Positions 12,082-22,745 of a DNA stretch of 64,000 bases are shown piece by piece (position 1 is the stretch's first letter; the number at the start of each line of letters is the position of its first letter). The notes beneath the pieces were generated by a model. The model saw nothing but the letters and a program-made list of their open reading frames with translations, was not told the origin of the DNA and did no database searches. The DNA is from Adiantum capillus-veneris (Eukaryota; Streptophyta; Polypodiopsida; Polypodiales; Pteridaceae), in NCBI GenBank assembly GCA_014529385.2, contig CM043942.1, forward strand, positions 65,425,184 to 65,489,183, written 5' to 3'. Both the position numbers and the translations under genes were made by a program.

Positions 12082-12143
12082 CCGGCGTCGCTATGAGCGT
12101 CGCAAATTTCTTTCTAAATTTGCGACGCTGATAGCGACGCCGG
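12082..12143. repeat. Long hairpin in the left CACTA subterminal region
   Basis: Two 28-base arms (12082-12109 and 12116-12143) are reverse complements with a single mismatch and a 6-base loop. Each arm holds two copies of the GCGTCGC / GCGACGC subterminal motif. Such motifs are the binding sites of the TNPA-type protein in En/Spm; the function here is inferred from that family. Confidence 0.85.
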
Positions 12144-12238
12144 CTGGGCTAAAAAAATAACCGAGCGCGCCCAAAAACTCAGATCTCAGATCTCAGTTTT
12201 TCGGCGCCCTCAAGCAAGGAGCAGGTAACGCTCTCCCT

Positions 12239-12240
12239 CA

Positions 12241-12278
<38 letters not shown>

Positions 12279-12287
12279 TTTTCTTCT

Positions 12288-12325
<38 letters not shown>

Positions 12326-12443
12326 AGAGGAAGGAGAGCCAGGTATGCTCCTTCCCTCTCCTCATTCTCATGTTCCCTTCCCCTCTTTCTCTCTCCCTCT
12401 CTCTCTCCCTCACACACACACATACACACACACACATAGTGTT

Positions 12444-12491
<48 letters not shown>

Positions 12492-12718
12492 AACAAAAAC
12501 AAAAACGCACACACACATACATAAACAAAGAATGCACACACACATTGAGAGAGAAAAAGAGAGAGAGAGCATGCATAAACAAAAAACGCACGCATTGAGA
12601 GAGGAAAAGAGAGAGAGAACATGCATAAACAAAAAACGCACACATTGAGAGAGGAAAAGAGAGAGAAAACATGCATACGATCCAAAAAAACGCACACACA
12701 TTGAGAGAGAAAGAGAGA
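12239..12718. repeat. Compound CT/CA/GA microsatellite block
   Basis: Alternating runs of CT, CA and GA, followed by an imperfect repeated unit of about 60 bases (a run GAGAGAGAA, then CATGCATA and AAACAAAAAACGCACACA) present three to four times between about 12540 and 12720. The long open frames seen here on both strands are products of the repeat and not genes. Confidence 0.9.
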
Positions 12719-12725
12719 GAAACTA

Positions 12726-13745
12726 ATTTAACGTCGTAGGAAACTAATTAAAATTAAAAGACCTAAAGATCTAGCCGACAAGGAGTTGAACTCAAGACCT
12801 ATTATTCAAGAGGGAAATGGCATAATCAATCTATCATACTTGGCATGGGTGATAGAAAGGTTATACCATTTATCTCTTTTTATTGGCACACACATCCACA
12901 CACACGCACACACACAAGAAGAAGAGAGTTATAACGTCGTAGGAAACTATCTTAAAAGACGTTAAAGATTAGGTTATATGTAGACTTACATTAAATTAGA
13001 TTTAGGTTTATTTTTAACTAGATTTACGTTTATTTACGCTAGATTTAGATTTACGTTATATTAGATTAGATTTAGGTCTCTATAGACTGCGATGCCTGCA
13101 TGAAGCGGGTGAAGAAAGCCCTCAATGGAATATAGGGTATTGCTGCCTTCACTCATGGTGGGCTCCGTCGATCCAAAAGTACTGGTGAAATGTCTTCAGA
13201 AGATAGGGAAGAAGGTGGATCTTCAGGGCGGCAAGAGTCACTACATCCCCGACACAATGACCATCTAGACAACCTCTAGTCATTCAACAACAACTTCAAC
13301 GTTAGTAACAAGAGCAAGAACGGTCTAAAGGGCCAATTGCTGTCGTCAGATGTGGATGGAGATGAGGCAGCGTCACCGCCGGAAGTTAACTCTCACATCT
13401 TTAGTGATGAGAATGCCAACTCTTGCCGAGTTATGTGAAAAATTATGTGTTAAATCAGTTTTAAGGTTCTTATAATCCCTGTTAGTTTAGTTCTTTGTTT
13501 TTAATATAACATAATTTACGTTAGATTTAGATTTATGTTATATTAGATTAGACTTAGGTTTATTTAGGTTTACCCACACACACACACACACACACAAGAA
13601 GAAGAGAGTTTTAACGTCGTAGGAAACTATCCCAAAAGACGTTAAAGATTAGGTTAGATGTAGACTTACGTTAAATTAGATTTAGGTTTATTTTTAGTTA
13701 GATTTACGTTTATTTAGATTTACGCTTATTTACGCTAGATCGAGT
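12726..13745. repeat. Internal direct repeats flanking the captured gene fragment
   Basis: The phrase AACGTCGTAGGAAACTA occurs three times (about 12730, 12932 and 13611). The latter two are part of a longer duplicated block (about 12905-13077 and 13572-13745) built from GATTTAGGTTTATTT and GATTTACGTT phrases. The HIPP-like fragment lies between these two blocks. Confidence 0.8.
13079..13438 (+). pseudogene. Captured HIPP-type heavy-metal-associated protein gene fragment
   Basis: HIPPs are plant metallochaperones with an HMA domain and a C-terminal isoprenylation (CaaX) motif. The fragment starts in the HMA domain with the metal-binding CxxC (DCDACMKRVKKALNGI), meets a stop where the family usually has E or D, and continues in another frame as DPKVLVKCLQKIGKKVDL, the second half of HMA. 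After a low-complexity NNNF / KNGLKGQ stretch it ends FSDENANSCRVM followed by a stop. That matches the usual HIPP C-terminus, with C-R-V-M as the CaaX box. No introns are visible. Stops and at least one frameshift make it non-functional. It is host-derived cargo inside the CACTA element. Confidence 0.8.
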
Positions 13746-14029
13746 CCACGCAAGAATTACTTACGGTTTAGGGTTTAGAGTTAGACGAACAGTGAAAAGA
13801 TCTACTGTGAAAAGATGTTAAGATGCTGTGAAGTGCTACAGCTACAGAAGAGGCAAAGGGGTTTTGTCCACTACATGCAGTATCATGTAGACGTGGGTGT
13901 GTAGATTTCTTGTACCCACAAATATAGGTATTGACCAATAAAGACGAGATTATAACCCGGTGGTTCTGATCTCCGTGCACCTCTAGACCGAGGTGTGCGG
14001 GGATTGGACATGACTAGAGAATGTGAGGT

Positions 14030-14032
<3 letters not shown>

Positions 14033-14101
<69 letters not shown>
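14033..14101. repeat. (GA)n microsatellite
   Basis: Uninterrupted GA dinucleotide run of about 34 units just upstream of the transposase start. Confidence 0.97.
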
Positions 14102-14105
<4 letters not shown>

Positions 14106-14168
14106 GACAAAGAATTCCAATAGAATATTAAATTTGTTGTCCAGGTTATAAGTTTTTTTATCCTCATT

Positions 14169-17100
14169 ATGAGTAGCGACGAGGATGTGGGACCGTCCAA
14201 CCGAAACACCTATCTCTCAACGAGGGTCTTATGTCCTTGTAATCAATGCAAGCATGCTGTGCGACGGACAAGACGTGTTTCTTTGCAGCACGTTCGCGAA
14301 TTTGGCGAGTTATATCCATCTATTATAGATCGAGTTGTTGCCAATTATAACTCGTCGGACTCTGACGCTGGCCAACAAGCAGCAATCTTGCAACCCAATA
14401 GACGTGTTCGCAGGCGCTTTGGTCAAGCAGCATATGTGAGGCCACAAGATGTAGCCTTAGACAGCTCGGGGGATGATCATGCAGAGCACATTCCCAACGA
14501 GGCAATGTTTGAGCCCGAGATTGATGAAATGATCGAGACGATCATGGATTCAGAAAGGCTTATCTATGATGATATGAAAAGTGAAGCCGATACGCCATTG
14601 TATAATGGAGCACGTATGTCTAGATTGAAAGCACTCCTGGTTCTTCTCAACATGCAGGCAAAGTTTGGATGGAGTGACACTAGCGTCACAGCGCTTTTCA
14701 GGTGATCTATTACAATTAGTTTACTTTAATAAAACTCTAAATGTATAATGATCTGATAGATTTTTACACGACTGTATCATATTTTTATGTTGTGTAGATT
14801 GCTGAAAGAGCACATACTACCAGCTGACAATGTCATGCCAGATTCCCGAGATGAAGCAAGAATGATTTTGCGAAACTTGGGGATGGATTACAATTCTATC
14901 CACGCTTGTCCTAATGACTGCATTCTTTTCAGAGGGGAATACATAGACATGGAGAAGTGTCCGAAATGTGATTCCGAAAGATATCGAGTAGATCTCCACG
15001 GGACAAAAATTCCACAAAAGGTTTTGCGACATTTCCCTCTACTTCCTCGCATCAAGCATTTCTTCGAATGTAAGTCCATGGCCACCCTAGCATCATGGCA
15101 TGAGGAGAATAAATCTTCGGATGGTGTGCTACGAATTCCTGCAGATTTTGCCACCATCCGAAATTCCTGCGTGGAAACATATAGATGGAACATGGTCGGA
15201 TTTTGCCAGGGAAGCTCGAAATTTGCGCTTAGGCCTGGCTATGGATGGTGTAAATCCATTTGGTCAAAGATCAACATCTTACAGTGTATGGCCCGTTGTC
15301 ATCGTCAACTACAACATTCCCCCGTGGTTGACTGCGAAGAAGGGGCACCTATGGCTAAGCTTGATTGTGCCAGGGTGATATAAAGTGGGGAATATGGATG
15401 TGTATCTTCGTCCACTATTGGAAGAGCTACAACAATTGTGGATTGGCATAGAGGTGGTGGATATGAGCCGACACACAGGACGACGGAATGCTTTGATCAG
15501 AGGCATTCTAATGTGGACCATGCATGACTATCCCGGGCTAACAGAATGCTCAGGTGATCTATTGACACTCCTCACTCAGACACTGTAAATCTTGTTTTTT
15601 TCCATAGTTGATCTATTATCATGTGTATACATGCAGGGCTTCAAACAAGCGGATACAGAGCATGTGTCACATGTGGACCTAGACTGAATGCACGTAGGGC
15701 ACCCTCACTGAAGAAGCAAATCTACGAAGGTCATCAAGCGTATCTTCCAGAGAATCATGTGTTACGCGACGGCTTTTTGGGAAGAGAGCCACCAAGGATG
15801 TCTGCACAAGCATGGTTAGAGCAGAAGGAGATGTGCGATGATGGATTGCCTCCAGGGATGAAGAGACTATCTCTATGGTACGAGTTACCATACTGGCCCC
15901 GACTCATGATCAATCACTTGCTCGATCCAATGCACATATTCAAGAATGTGGGTAATCTACTATGCGACCATCTGACCGGCAAGAAAGATACTTTGGGAGC
16001 CAGAGTTGACCTTAGAAATGTGGATCGTATGGAGCAATATTGGCCGCAAACAGCGTCTGATGGATCGATAAAACTCCCTAAAGCACCATGGATTTTCACA
16101 GGAGCCCAAGAACGCAAAGTAAAAGAGACCATTCGATCTTTGCGGACCCCCACTGGCGTAATGCACTCGCTCCGACCGTGTTTTACTAAAGAAGGAAAGC
16201 TTACCGGTTTGAAGTCACACGATTGGCATAAAATGTGTCAGGTACGTTCATAGTGGAGTTTAATATCATTGCATAAAATGTGGACTTTAATATCATTGCT
16301 GCACATACTTTACAGTTTATTTTACTGGTTGCCATTGAGAGATGTTTGTCTCTCGACATCCGTAACACAATCTACAAACTTGCAAAGCTGGTGCAATGGA
16401 TCTCACAAAAGGAGATCAACGTAGACTCCATACCATTCGCCAAACTAAATGCTGCGGAGCTTGTGTGCATGTTTGAGAAACATTTTCCTACTACAATGCT
16501 AACCATTCAGGTGCATCTTCTTGTTCACATAGTTGATGAGGTGGAAATAGCTGGCACAGTTCATTCCAGATGGATGTTCTTCTTAGAGCGTTTCATGAAA
16601 ACGCTTAAGGGATATGTGCGTCAAAAGGCATGTCCGGAGGGTAGCATGGCAGAAGGTTGGTTGGTATCAGAGTCCCTAGTGTACATTGGAGAGTGGCTAG
16701 ATGGATATGATAAATCCCGGGACACGCTATGGCGAACCATAGATGATGAGCGCATATCTGGGATTGTCATGTGCAATCTCGGTGTTGAGAAGAAGATGAC
16801 GGAAGATCTAGAGGCTAAAATCAACCGATTTTGCATGCTTCACAATCCAGTGATGCAAAAGTGGATTTCACAATATGAGGATGCAAAGCAAGAGCGACAA
16901 AGGGCACGAATCGAGTGGAGACGGGGAAGACGACCACCGATGCACTATCCAGCGGTTCTGGAGAGCCTACCAACCTTCATGAGCTTAAGATGGTTGCACA
17001 ACCAATTGAAAAGCGCACAACAATGTGGTGACGAAGTGACTGAAGAAGAGTGGGAGTACTCTCGGGGTTGCGCGACCAAGGTAAGTTTGCAATGTACGAC

Positions 17101-17913
17101 TAACAAGTGACTTTATTTATAAACGTTTGAACGGCCACTCATAATCTTTGTTCGTTGTAGTATAAGTCATACACAGCAGCATGGTGTAAAGGTCGACATT
17201 TTAGGGTGGAACGAATCGACAAAAAGCGTTTTACTCAAGATTGTGGAATCATGGCAAAATTTGAACAGTCTAGTCGACAACGTTCCTCCGATGCAGATCC
17301 TGTGGTGGCGGAACTCACTTACTTCGGCACGCTGCAAGAGATTTTGAGGATCGATTAGAGAGGATTTTTTGTCGACTTGTTCGACGTACAATGGTTCAAG
17401 ATAATCATGGAGGGCTGCAACGCTACTGTGCGTAGAGGAGAGTCTGGTTTTCTTGAGGTGGATTCTACTAAGAAATGGACTGACCTAAGAGACACTTTCG
17501 TACTACCCGAGCATTGTGAACAAGTAAGTATGTAAATAGTTAACATCCCCCTTTTACAAGTTATGTGCTTGAAAGCTCTCATGTAAGTTATGTGGCTCTG
17601 GCAGGTAATATTTCATCCTACAAAGTCTACATCAAACTGGTGGTACGTCATAGAGGTAGCCCCTCGTAGTGCAAGGACGTATGAAGGCTACCATGTGCCA
17701 ATCACAACGACATCAATGGAGGAGATCAGAGAAGATGCTCAATCAGAAGCCGCTGCGGTGGTGCCAGACGAGCATCAAGATGCTACTACTCTATATGGGG
17801 TGCATGCAGAGGAGCTACAAAATGAAACAGAGGATATGTGTTTAAACGGAGAGCTCTATATAGATATAGGAAGTTATGCTGAGTTATGCGAGGATGAGAG
17901 AGAGATCTCTTAA
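14169..17913 (+). pseudogene. TNP2-like CACTA transposase (Transposase_21 family), six exons
   Basis: Catalyses excision and integration of CACTA elements. Exons inferred from frame and GT-AG sites: 14169-14701, 14798-15553, 15637-16241, 16316-17080, 17161-17523 and 17605-17913. Family landmarks in order: CPCNQCKH near the N-terminus; LNMQAKFGWSD; CPNDCILFRGEY and the CPKC pair; KIPQKVLRHFPLLPRIKHF; DGVLRIPAD; RLGLAMDGVNPFG with YSVWPVVIVNYNIPPW; GYRACVTCGP; LDPMHIFKNVG; KSHDWHKMCQ; and the C-terminal DUF4218/4216-like parts (EVEIAGTVHSRWMFFLERFM). A 1-2 base indel near 15150-15170 shifts the frame, and an in-frame TAG at 17356-17358 interrupts exon 5. It is therefore a recently broken gene. 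Start chosen at the first ATG of the conserved frame. Confidence 0.92.
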
Positions 17914-18185
17914 AGCCACAAATATTGTATTTGAACAATTTTGCTCCGTGTTGTAAAAGCTCTGGCTCTCTAAGTACCTTCCATGGTGTATAACGCTCGT
18001 TTCTACTCACGCTCACATCTTTTGATTGAAAATTCTGAGTTTTCGACTTGCCTCTTCTATCACTCAATTCATTGCGTCATTGTATTTATATGCGTCATTA
18101 CGTCATTGTATTTAATGGTCTTTGTGTCATTGTCTACTCTATTCATTCAATATTAAGTTTAAATATTCGTGTGTTTAATGCAGGT

Positions 18186-19494
18186 ATGGATGATGAGGAG
18201 TTTCTTTCTTCTTTGTCACCGCAGCAAAGACAGTGGTACGTGGAGCATCATCGCTCTGGCGCATCATCGCGCGTTCCTACTCCATCCGCATCTCCCTCTC
18301 TTTCGGAGCATTCGGCGCGCTCCGAAGCTTCGGCGTCGACGAGACGAGCTTCACACTCTCTAGACACCGGCGCTCTAGTGGTGGCGGTGGCGGTTGTTGT
18401 GGGGATTCCGCCACCGATGCCTCCACACCGCCTCGTGTTCGACGAGGCTCTTTACCCTCCCCTTCTTTGCCCGCCCCCTCACCAGCCACAGCATCGCCAT
18501 CTACGCCAGGTTTTGCACGGCTGACTGTTCCTAGAAGCTACACACCTCTACCTACTCCGCCAGGAGCCACCGAACTCGACACTCCTCGCTTCGGGGCCCA
18601 AACGCCGGTGGAGACACATTACGTCCGTACCCCCATCGACACGCCGCTAGCGACCCCTGCCGGGACACCCAGGTTCACGCGTCACCGGCCAGAGGGCTTG
18701 TCTTACTCCATCGACTTCAGCGGCGGCATCATCATGGATGATGATGGCAAGAAGGTGATCTCGCGCATGCGTGGTCTTTGCTCTCAGCTGTTTAGACACT
18801 ACATACTAAACAAATGGAGTGAAGTACCAAGTGATTTAAAAAACACAGTCATCAGCATACTTCATGATGAGTTTCCCGTTCCAACACGGGATCAGCGCTT
18901 CAATGAAGACTTGATGAAGATTCGAATGCGCGAATACTGCAAACACAAGCGTTCCGAAGTGCAAAAAGCAATCAAGAATGGGTGGAACAGGTCAGATTGG
19001 CTGGCCAAAGAAGATTGGAAGAATGCGAAGAAAGCAGCGCGCGAGAATCCCGACAAGTGGAAGCAACAAAAGGATGCAGCCAGAGCGCGAGTAGAGGCAG
19101 GGAGCTCGCACCACTTGGGGAGCGGTGGATGGGCATCATTTGAGGCCGATTTTGTAAGTGTTTTCACATTGCTCTTTATGTTTGATAGTTTAGGGTTTAT
19201 GAGTTTTTTAATTCTAACATAATGAAATCTTTGTGTGTTTTGACAGTGGTCGATGACAGGACGTGATCCCACACCGTACGAGCGCGAGTACGTAGGCAGG
19301 AAGGGCTTAAACGCCCTGATGGACATTCTCAGTTCTCGCGGCCGCATGGTTAGTATTAGGGTTTACTCTTTTTTATTTTTTGTATTGTTTTATAAATGTC
19401 GTTATATGTTTATACTTACTGAAAGCTGTCTTATTGTATTTTTTTGCAGAATCCGACAGATACGCCGCTTGGACGCGATGAGACGTCTGACTAG
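18186..19494 (+). pseudogene. TNPA-like second CACTA gene (Ptta/En/Spm plant transposase family)
   Basis: In En/Spm the second protein binds subterminal repeats and brings the ends together. It begins MDDEEFLSSLSPQQRQWY. A serine/proline-rich N-terminal half is followed by the conserved C-terminal domain (LRFM-type region HYILNKWSEVPSDLKN, then KHKRSEVQKAIKNGWNRSDW, ENPDKWKQ and HHLGSGGWASFEADF). Introns inferred at 19154-19246 and 19349-19449; the last exon ends at the TAG at 19492-19494. The N-terminal and C-terminal halves are in different frames, joined near 18370 in a GGTGGCGGTGG run, so an indel has probably broken it. It follows the TNP2-like gene in the same direction. Confidence 0.85.
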
Positions 19495-19854
19495 ACGACG
19501 TCAGTCTAGCCGTAGCTAGATAGCATTAGTTTAGGGTTTCTCATAGCTTATGTATCATGAGACGGATTTTATACGTCTTTTTGAACCATGTATATTATTA
19601 CATTTGTCACCGTAGTTCCTTTTGCCAATCAATTCTTTATGCCTATGATGTTGTACAATTGTCATTATTACATTTGCCAATCAATTCATTTTGCCTATGA
19701 TGTGTACAATTGTCAATTTTGCAAACACTGCGTCTTGTGGGTGACTATTTTGGGTCTATTATCTACCCTTGCACTTTTTTTAAAAAGTGAATCAAGTACA
19801 ATATGGTGATGGGTGGCAGGGCATTCAATGCCCTGCCACCAAAAAAAAATCTCT

Positions 19855-20045
19855 CGGGCGTCGCTATAAGCGTCGCTATTTATGGCTCTGTAGTGTCGCT
19901 ATGAGCGTCGCTATAGTCTTCTGTGTAAACGTCGCTATAACCGTCGCTATTAGCGTCGCTATATAGCGACGCACATAGCGATGCCTATAGCGACGCATAT
20001 AGCGACGCTCGTAGCGACCGTTTTAGCGATGCCGGGGGTTATAAA
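19855..20045. repeat. Right CACTA subterminal repeat array
   Basis: About a dozen copies of CGTCGCTAT or its complement ATAGCGACG, first mostly in one orientation and then, after a palindromic centre near 19950-19972, in the other. The same motif is found in the left subterminal hairpin. Confidence 0.9.
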
Positions 20046-20090
20046 AACCCAGTGTATTTCGGTCGCTAACAGCGTCACAAGAGCACACAA

Positions 20091-20102
20091 CCTCTTGTAG
20101 TG
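20091..20102 (-). repeat. CACTA right terminal inverted repeat
   Basis: CCTCTTGTAGTG, exact inverted copy of the left end, followed by target duplication CTT. Confidence 0.97.
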
Positions 20103-20105
20103 CTT

Positions 20106-20678
20106 TATCTTCAAGAAGAAGCTCCAAATTTTCTTGAAACTCTTTACCTGCAGCTTGTAAGAAAATATCTGTTTTCTCTGCATCTAGTGTGGCCCTTTCT
20201 GTCCTTGTGAGTTGTGCATAGCACCTCTCAAATTCCCTAAGTAGCTATGTTATTGATAGTCCTTGCTTTGTCTTGACTACCCATTCTAAGAATGTCCTTT
20301 TGTTCACTCTCTCAGAGTCCTCCATGAAATATTCCTCCTTTAAAGCTACTTTGAGTTCTTCCCAACTCCAATGCCCATCTTTAATTCCCCTAACATGTTC
20401 TCTAATTTCTAGAGCAACAACTAGATCAAAGCTTTGAATCATCTCACCTTCTGATACGCGGTGCAGCTCCATCTCCTTCACATACTCGCGTAAGTACTTG
20501 GTTACATCTTTTCCATTGAACTGATCCATTCTTTTGACGATGGCTTGTATGGCCTTTGTTGCTAAAATCTCCCTTCTTTCAGTAGCATGTTGTTGTTGCA
20601 TGAACATTGCAAATGCTTGGAACATTTGCATAATGCTCGGTCAAAATGCATACCCTGTTGCTCAACATGATCACCCAT
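20106..20678 (-). pseudogene. Element B gag, N-terminal half
   Basis: Begins just downstream (minus strand) of the primer-binding site at the ATG complementary to 20676-20678. The main frame (20245-20631) reads MQMFQAFAMFMQQQ, then KRMDQFNGKDVTKYLREYV and VRGIKDGHWSWEELKVALKEEY. This is the helical capsid domain of a Ty3-type Gag, even though the wording is unlike most seed-plant gypsy elements. One frame shift separates the start codon from this frame, and a TAG follows LSIT near 20244. The gene is then cut by the CACTA element at 20102 and resumes at 12020. Confidence 0.75.
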
Positions 20679-20707
20679 GGTTACCCACAAAATCTCACCC
20701 TGCCAGT

Positions 20708-20725
20708 TTCACGTCGGGTTCACCA
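20708..20725 (-). other. Primer-binding site of element B, complementary to tRNA-Trp
   Basis: The minus strand reads TGGTGAACCCGACGTGAA, an 18-base perfect complement to the 3' end of plant nuclear tRNA-Trp (…TTCACGTCGGGTTCACCA) as I know that tRNA. It begins 6 bases from the 5' LTR. tRNA-Trp is not among the usual primers of plant Ty3 elements (Met, Asp, Lys, Arg). Confidence 0.85.
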
Positions 20726-20731
20726 AAAATA

Positions 20732-22745
20732 TGTCGAGAAATTTGCGGTCTTGCCAGAAAAGCACCAGGCTTATGGTTGTGAGAGTTTGTGAGAGAACTC
20801 AAAAAAACTATATGAAGGAGTTAAACCATAGATGCCATGAAGACTAGGGTTTGGAAGGAAGTGCAATCAATGAAGTCCCACTTTTTCTTTCTTGCACTCA
20901 CACACACAAAGAAAAAAACAAAAAAGAGTGTCAAAACAACACAAAGATGAAAACATCAAGGCTATGGTCATATCGTATCATGGGTAATATGAAAGGGTTA
21001 ATAGATGAGTTAATGGCATTCAATCTTGGCTGACCAAATAGGCTACGAATTGTTCTTTGGAATTGTAGTTTTGTGCTTACCATAATATATATATTTTGTC
21101 TAGTGATTGGGATTAATTGTGTGTACAAATCCTCTTGGTTCATAGCAAGATAACTACGCTTACATTAAAAGAAAAGTTATAGTCTATGAGAGGTAGTATG
21201 ATGGGATCCGGTGATAGAAGTATTTCATTGAGCCTTTCTGGGCCAAAGAGAAACACTATACGTTGTTGAAAGTGTATTTTACGGCTAATCCATGCGTTAA
21301 TTCTAATAGATCGTACAGACTGAAAGCGATAGAAATGATCATCATGTGGGTTATTCATCTAGGATAGTATGTGAGAAATATAGATATGAGAGAAGTGAAG
21401 GGAAGAGAAGAAAAGAGAGTTTCCCTCCCAAGCCCTATTCTTGCCCGTAGTCAATAAGGATACTGCGGGGAGAGATGTACCTGTAGCAAGGAGAACCTAA
21501 AATTTGTAGAGAGGATGAATTACTAAGAGTGAGAGAGATAGGTTTGTTTAAGGACATGAGATTAGATATATATATATGTTGGATTAGAGACGAAAAAGAA
21601 AACAGCAAGAAATCAAGAAAACATCAATGTAGAACACATCTTACTTGACAAACCCTTCGACACCATTATTGATGGAGAGAGAAGAAGAGGAGAGAATTCA
21701 ACGTTGATTGATACGCCAAGTCCAACACCTTCTTTGATTAGAGTTGATCTTCCAAGGATAGCGTACAAGAATGGCTATTCTTCCTCTAGGAGAAAGTGTA
21801 GGCTTAGGCTTATGTTAATGGCTAAGTACAATTAGGCATTACTACTCACTCCCTCAAGAATTCCTCTCATCAATGGCTTGAATGCTTGAGTTCTTTTCAA
21901 GGAAGAAGAGGTTCCCTTTTATAGGTGAAGGGAACCCACAGGATTTACACAAGAAGAGAAGAGCTAGTGTGAACATAAACTGGAAAAGTTGGAAATGAGC
22001 TGTCCCTGCATGATGTGGGCAGACTGGGGTCTAGTATTTTTCTCATATCTCCTTAACCGTGGCTCCAAATAAAAAAGTAAAAATATGGGCAGAAAATTCA
22101 GATCATTAGCTACGATTTTTATTTTAAAATCGTTCTCCAATTCAGATTGAAACCTTGTGTAAAAAAATCATCAAAATAGGGTCCATTTCTGGCAGCAAAA
22201 GTCTTCCTGTGGTCCCCTTAGCTTAGACTTTCATTCGATTCCAAAGGACACCTCATGCCATATGAAAGCATGACATTGCTCCTTGACAAAGTTTTGTAAT
22301 CATGCTTACAATAATGCATTAAAATAAGTGTATCTTTGAAATCATGCCACCTAGTGTCCCACTAGGATTTGATTCCCTCCTAGTAGCTATTTAAAAAGAA
22401 ATATAAGAAAAATACATAGAATATATATATATATATTGGATTTTACCCTAGATATATGCTCTCGCTAGGGTGTGAGATGATAATAGGATAGTAGAAATAA
22501 AGAATCAATGCTTTTTGCCCCAAGTTAAAGAGGCGGAGCTATGGACGCTTTTCCCATAGTATTTTTTTTTTATGGTAAAGTAAGAATAGGTTACCCTTGA
22601 GAAAAATAATAGGATGAAATAGAAAGCTTATTAGTATACTTAAATATGCATATGTACATTATAGGAAATATAATTATGTATCTAAAAAATTACAAGATAG
22701 ATCTTGTAGCATGCGTTCCCACTATGTACGTGTCACAACATGACA
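20732..22745 (-). repeat. 5' LTR of element B
   Basis: Direct copy of 4657-6676. It contains the TATA box TATAAAAG on the minus strand (complement of 21916-21923), which would start the genomic transcript of element B. Bounded by TGTCGAG at 20732 and by TGACA at 22745. Confidence 0.93.

Larger units (their letters stand above)
12021..20102 (+). mobile_element. CACTA (En/Spm) DNA transposon, 8082 bp
   Basis: Perfect 12-bp terminal inverted repeats (CACTACAAGAGG at 12021-12032, CCTCTTGTAGTG at 20091-20102) are flanked by a 3-bp target duplication CTT (12018-12020 and 20103-20105). These are the diagnostic features of the superfamily. Subterminal regions carry many TAGCGACG-type repeats in both orientations. 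Inside are a TNP2-like transposase (14169-17913), a TNPA-like gene (18186-19494), long microsatellites and a captured host gene fragment (13079-13438). It sits in element B's gag; removing it together with one CTT leaves the gag frame continuous. Both genes are broken, but the perfect ends mean it could still be moved by a related transposase. Confidence 0.97.
4657..22745 (-). mobile_element. Element B: near-complete Ty3/gypsy LTR retrotransposon, split by a CACTA element
   Basis: Two direct LTRs of about 2.02 kb (4657-6676 and 20732-22745) bound an interior with all expected parts on the minus strand. From high to low coordinate these are primer-binding site, gag, protease, RT, RNase H, integrase and polypurine tract. 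Removing the CACTA insertion at 12021-20102 leaves about 10 kb. The LTRs begin TGTCG and end CGACA (or TGACA). Both flanks carry GCGT (4653-4656 and 22746-22749), a likely 4-bp target duplication, one base shorter than the 5 bp usual for Ty3 elements. It inserted into the 5' LTR of element A. A solo LTR of the same family lies at 46721-48751. Confidence 0.93.

Noticed and set aside
12205-12720. Long overlapping open frames on both strands
   Set aside because: They are translations of CT/CA/GA microsatellites (Leu-Ser, Cys-Val and Arg-Glu runs) with no other protein signal.
12765-12850. tRNA- or SINE-like phrase (GGAGTTGAACTCAAGACCT resembling an inverted B box)
   Set aside because: No matching A box at the right distance, no cloverleaf fold evident and no SINE tail; B-box match imperfect.
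12960-13750. TTTAGGTTTATTT phrases resembling plant telomere repeat
   Set aside because: Not TTTAGGG and not in regular array; part of the CACTA internal duplicates.
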